6,190 nucleotides of DNA from an uncultured Actinomycetes bacterium (GTDB taxonomy: Bacteria > Actinomycetota > Acidimicrobiia > Acidimicrobiales > Acidimicrobilacustridaceae): NCBI GenBank assembly GCA_945957335.1, contig CAMFLJ010000231.1, positions 1 to 6,190 of the forward strand. The letters are read 5' to 3'. Under the pieces are notes generated by a model. That model saw only the letters and a program-made list of their open reading frames with translations, did not search any database and was not told the origin of the DNA. The position numbers and the translations under genes are program-made. Every line of letters starts with the position of its first letter. The stretch's first letter is position 1. This document shows, piece by piece, positions 5,293-6,190 of this stretch.

Positions 5293-6190
5293 GGTCGCGC
5301 AGGTCGCGCCTCGGCGGGCGGGCCGGGTAGCCGCCGGCCTCGGCCACCTCGACCAGGCGCCGGGCCATCGGCCGGAACACGAAGAGGTGGAACGGCGCGA
5401 CCGCCCACCAGTAGGCCCGGCCGTAGAGCCCGCGCGGGTGGAACAGCGCCCGCTGCACGAGCTGCGACCGGCGGCCGTCGTCGAGCGGCTCGACCGTCCA
5501 TTCCAGCCACGCCTCGCCGGGAAGGCGCATCTCGGCCCGCAGCCGCAGGAGGCGCCCGGGCTCGAGCGCCTCGACCCGCCAGAAGTCGAGCGGGTCGCCG
5601 ACCCGCAGGCGATCGGGGTGCCTGCGCCCGCGGCGCAGGCCGACCCCGCCGACGACGCGGTCCATGGCGCCCCGGATGCGCCACAGCCATTCGCCGGCCA
5701 ACCACCCGCGCTCACCCCCGATGCCCTGCACCGCGGCGAACAGCTCGGCCGGGGCCGTGTCGGTGTCCTGGATCTGGACGTCCTGCAGCACCGTGCCGCC
5801 GGACCAGTCGGGGTCGGCGGCGAGCGGGTCGGCGGGGGTGCGGCCGTAGAGCTCGGCGTCGGCCCAGGTCGTCGACACCTCGAGGTCCATGAGCCGGCGA
5901 AGGGCCAGGTCGACCGCCTCGCGGTAGTGGAGGCGGGTGCGAGGGACGATGTCGAGGATGGCGTCGTCGTGCACCACGACCTCGTTGACGAGGCTGTCGA
6001 TGAGCGGCCGGGCGAGGTCGGCCGGCAGGGGCGTGACCAGCCCCACCCAGTGCGACGAGAGCGACGGCGACAGCACCGGCACGGTGACGATGAGGCGGCG
6101 GCGGAGGCCGGCGACCTCGGCGAACTGGTCCATCATCTGGCGGTAGGTGAGCACGTCGGGCCCACCGATCTCGAGCACCCGCCCGAAGGC
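5273..6190 (-). CDS. Atypical SDR with C-terminal DUF2867 domain (partial, 5' end beyond the window)
   Basis: The reading frame is open to the right edge, and 305 residues plus the stop are visible; the N-terminal Rossmann part with its nucleotide-binding motif is missing. The first visible residues read AFGRVLEIGGPDVLTYRQMM, the conserved middle of NmrA-like extended or atypical SDRs. They are followed by WVGLVTPLPADLARPLIDSL (visible residues about 48-67), typical of the SDR-DUF2867 fusion family. From about residue 134 to 299 lies a DUF2867-like domain with WLWRIRGAMDRVVGG, the DFWRVEALEPGRLLRLRAEM strand region and RAYWWAVAPFHLFVFRPM. Known fusions are about 480-500 aa, so roughly 180 residues should lie outside. 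The codon read as GTG at 6178 is an internal valine and not the start, because the conserved motif continues upstream of it. The role is a presumed NAD(P)-binding oxidoreductase of unknown substrate. The stop is TGA at 5275-5273, within the end of the SDR gene. Confidence 0.87.
   Translation of the reverse strand, partial: AFGRVLEIGGPDVLTYRQMMDQFAEVAGLRRRLIVTVPVLSPSLSSHWVGLVTPLPADLARPLIDSLVNEVVVHDDAILDIVPRTRLHYREAVDLALRRLMDLEVSTTWADAELYGRTPADPLAADPDWSGGTVLQDVQIQDTDTAPAELFAAVQGIGGERGWLAGEWLWRIRGAMDRVVGGVGLRRGRRHPDRLRVGDPLDFWRVEALEPGRLLRLRAEMRLPGEAWLEWTVEPLDDGRRSQLVQRALFHPRGLYGRAYWWAVAPFHLFVFRPMARRLVEVAEAGGYPARPPRRDLRDLTRRAG
5292..5309. repeat. Tandem duplication of a 9-bp unit inside the DUF2867 gene tail
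   Basis: AGGTCGCGC occurs twice without a gap at 5292-5300 and 5301-5309. On the - strand it encodes the in-frame repeat RDLRDL, seven residues before the C-terminal end (RDLRDLTRRAG). The unit length is a multiple of three, so it adds residues without shifting the frame. It lies just past the SDR stop codon at the edge of the convergent overlap. Confidence 0.6.

Noticed and set aside
4237..5715. A 492-codon - strand frame opposite the SDR and within the DUF2867 gene.
   Set aside because: It is a shadow of two well-supported genes; its composition is His/Arg/Gly-rich and it has no motifs.
1..6190. tRNA, rRNA, riboswitch, CRISPR array or mobile element.
   Set aside because: No cloverleaf, spaced repeat array, transposase frame, terminal inverted repeat or compositional break was seen on either strand.

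Overview
The window is very GC-rich DNA (by eye above 70%, with almost every codon ending in G or C) and uses GTG starts freely. Several genes have no Shine-Dalgarno site but carry a TAnnnT-type -10 hexamer 6-8 nt before the start codon, the usual layout of leaderless actinobacterial genes. This points to a high-GC actinobacterium. The DUF1697, DUF1254/DUF1214 and SDR-DUF2867 proteins fit the Acidimicrobiia (Ilumatobacter/Iamia type), but that is an impression and not a demonstrated placement. No RNA gene, mobile element or CRISPR array is visible. Six complete protein genes and one gene cut by the right edge fill nearly the whole window.

Left part (1-2738, all + strand): a 119-nt upstream region with a direct/inverted repeat and a promoter, then a TauE/SafE-family membrane permease (120-977), a short PiT-type inorganic phosphate transporter (1025-2035) and a DUF47/PhoU-like protein (2100-2738). 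The last two are a well-known functional pair: a low-affinity phosphate permease and its cytosolic accessory protein. The permease in front suggests an anion-transport cluster, although its substrate cannot be read from the sequence.

Middle part (2739-4334): a DUF1697 gene on the - strand (3329-2772) converges on the phosphate genes and diverges from a + strand DUF1254/DUF1214 gene (3387-4334). The 57-nt divergent gap holds two back-to-back leaderless promoters, each with a -10 hexamer exactly 7 nt from its start codon.

Right part (4335-6190): a classical short-chain dehydrogenase/reductase (4450-5292) with a complete catalytic tetrad follows, after a 115-nt leader that can fold over its ribosome-binding site. 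It overlaps by 20 bp, tail to tail, the C-terminal part of an atypical SDR fused to a DUF2867 domain (- strand, running off the right edge).

Across the window, genes that look first in a transcript lack a Shine-Dalgarno site, whereas the two that look internal (DUF47 and the classical SDR) have a good one. That supports transcription units of permease / pit-DUF47, DUF1697 alone, and DUF1254-SDR. I see no convincing undescribed multi-gene system; the most interesting signals are the small regulatory arrangements and the divergent residues of the phosphate transporter.
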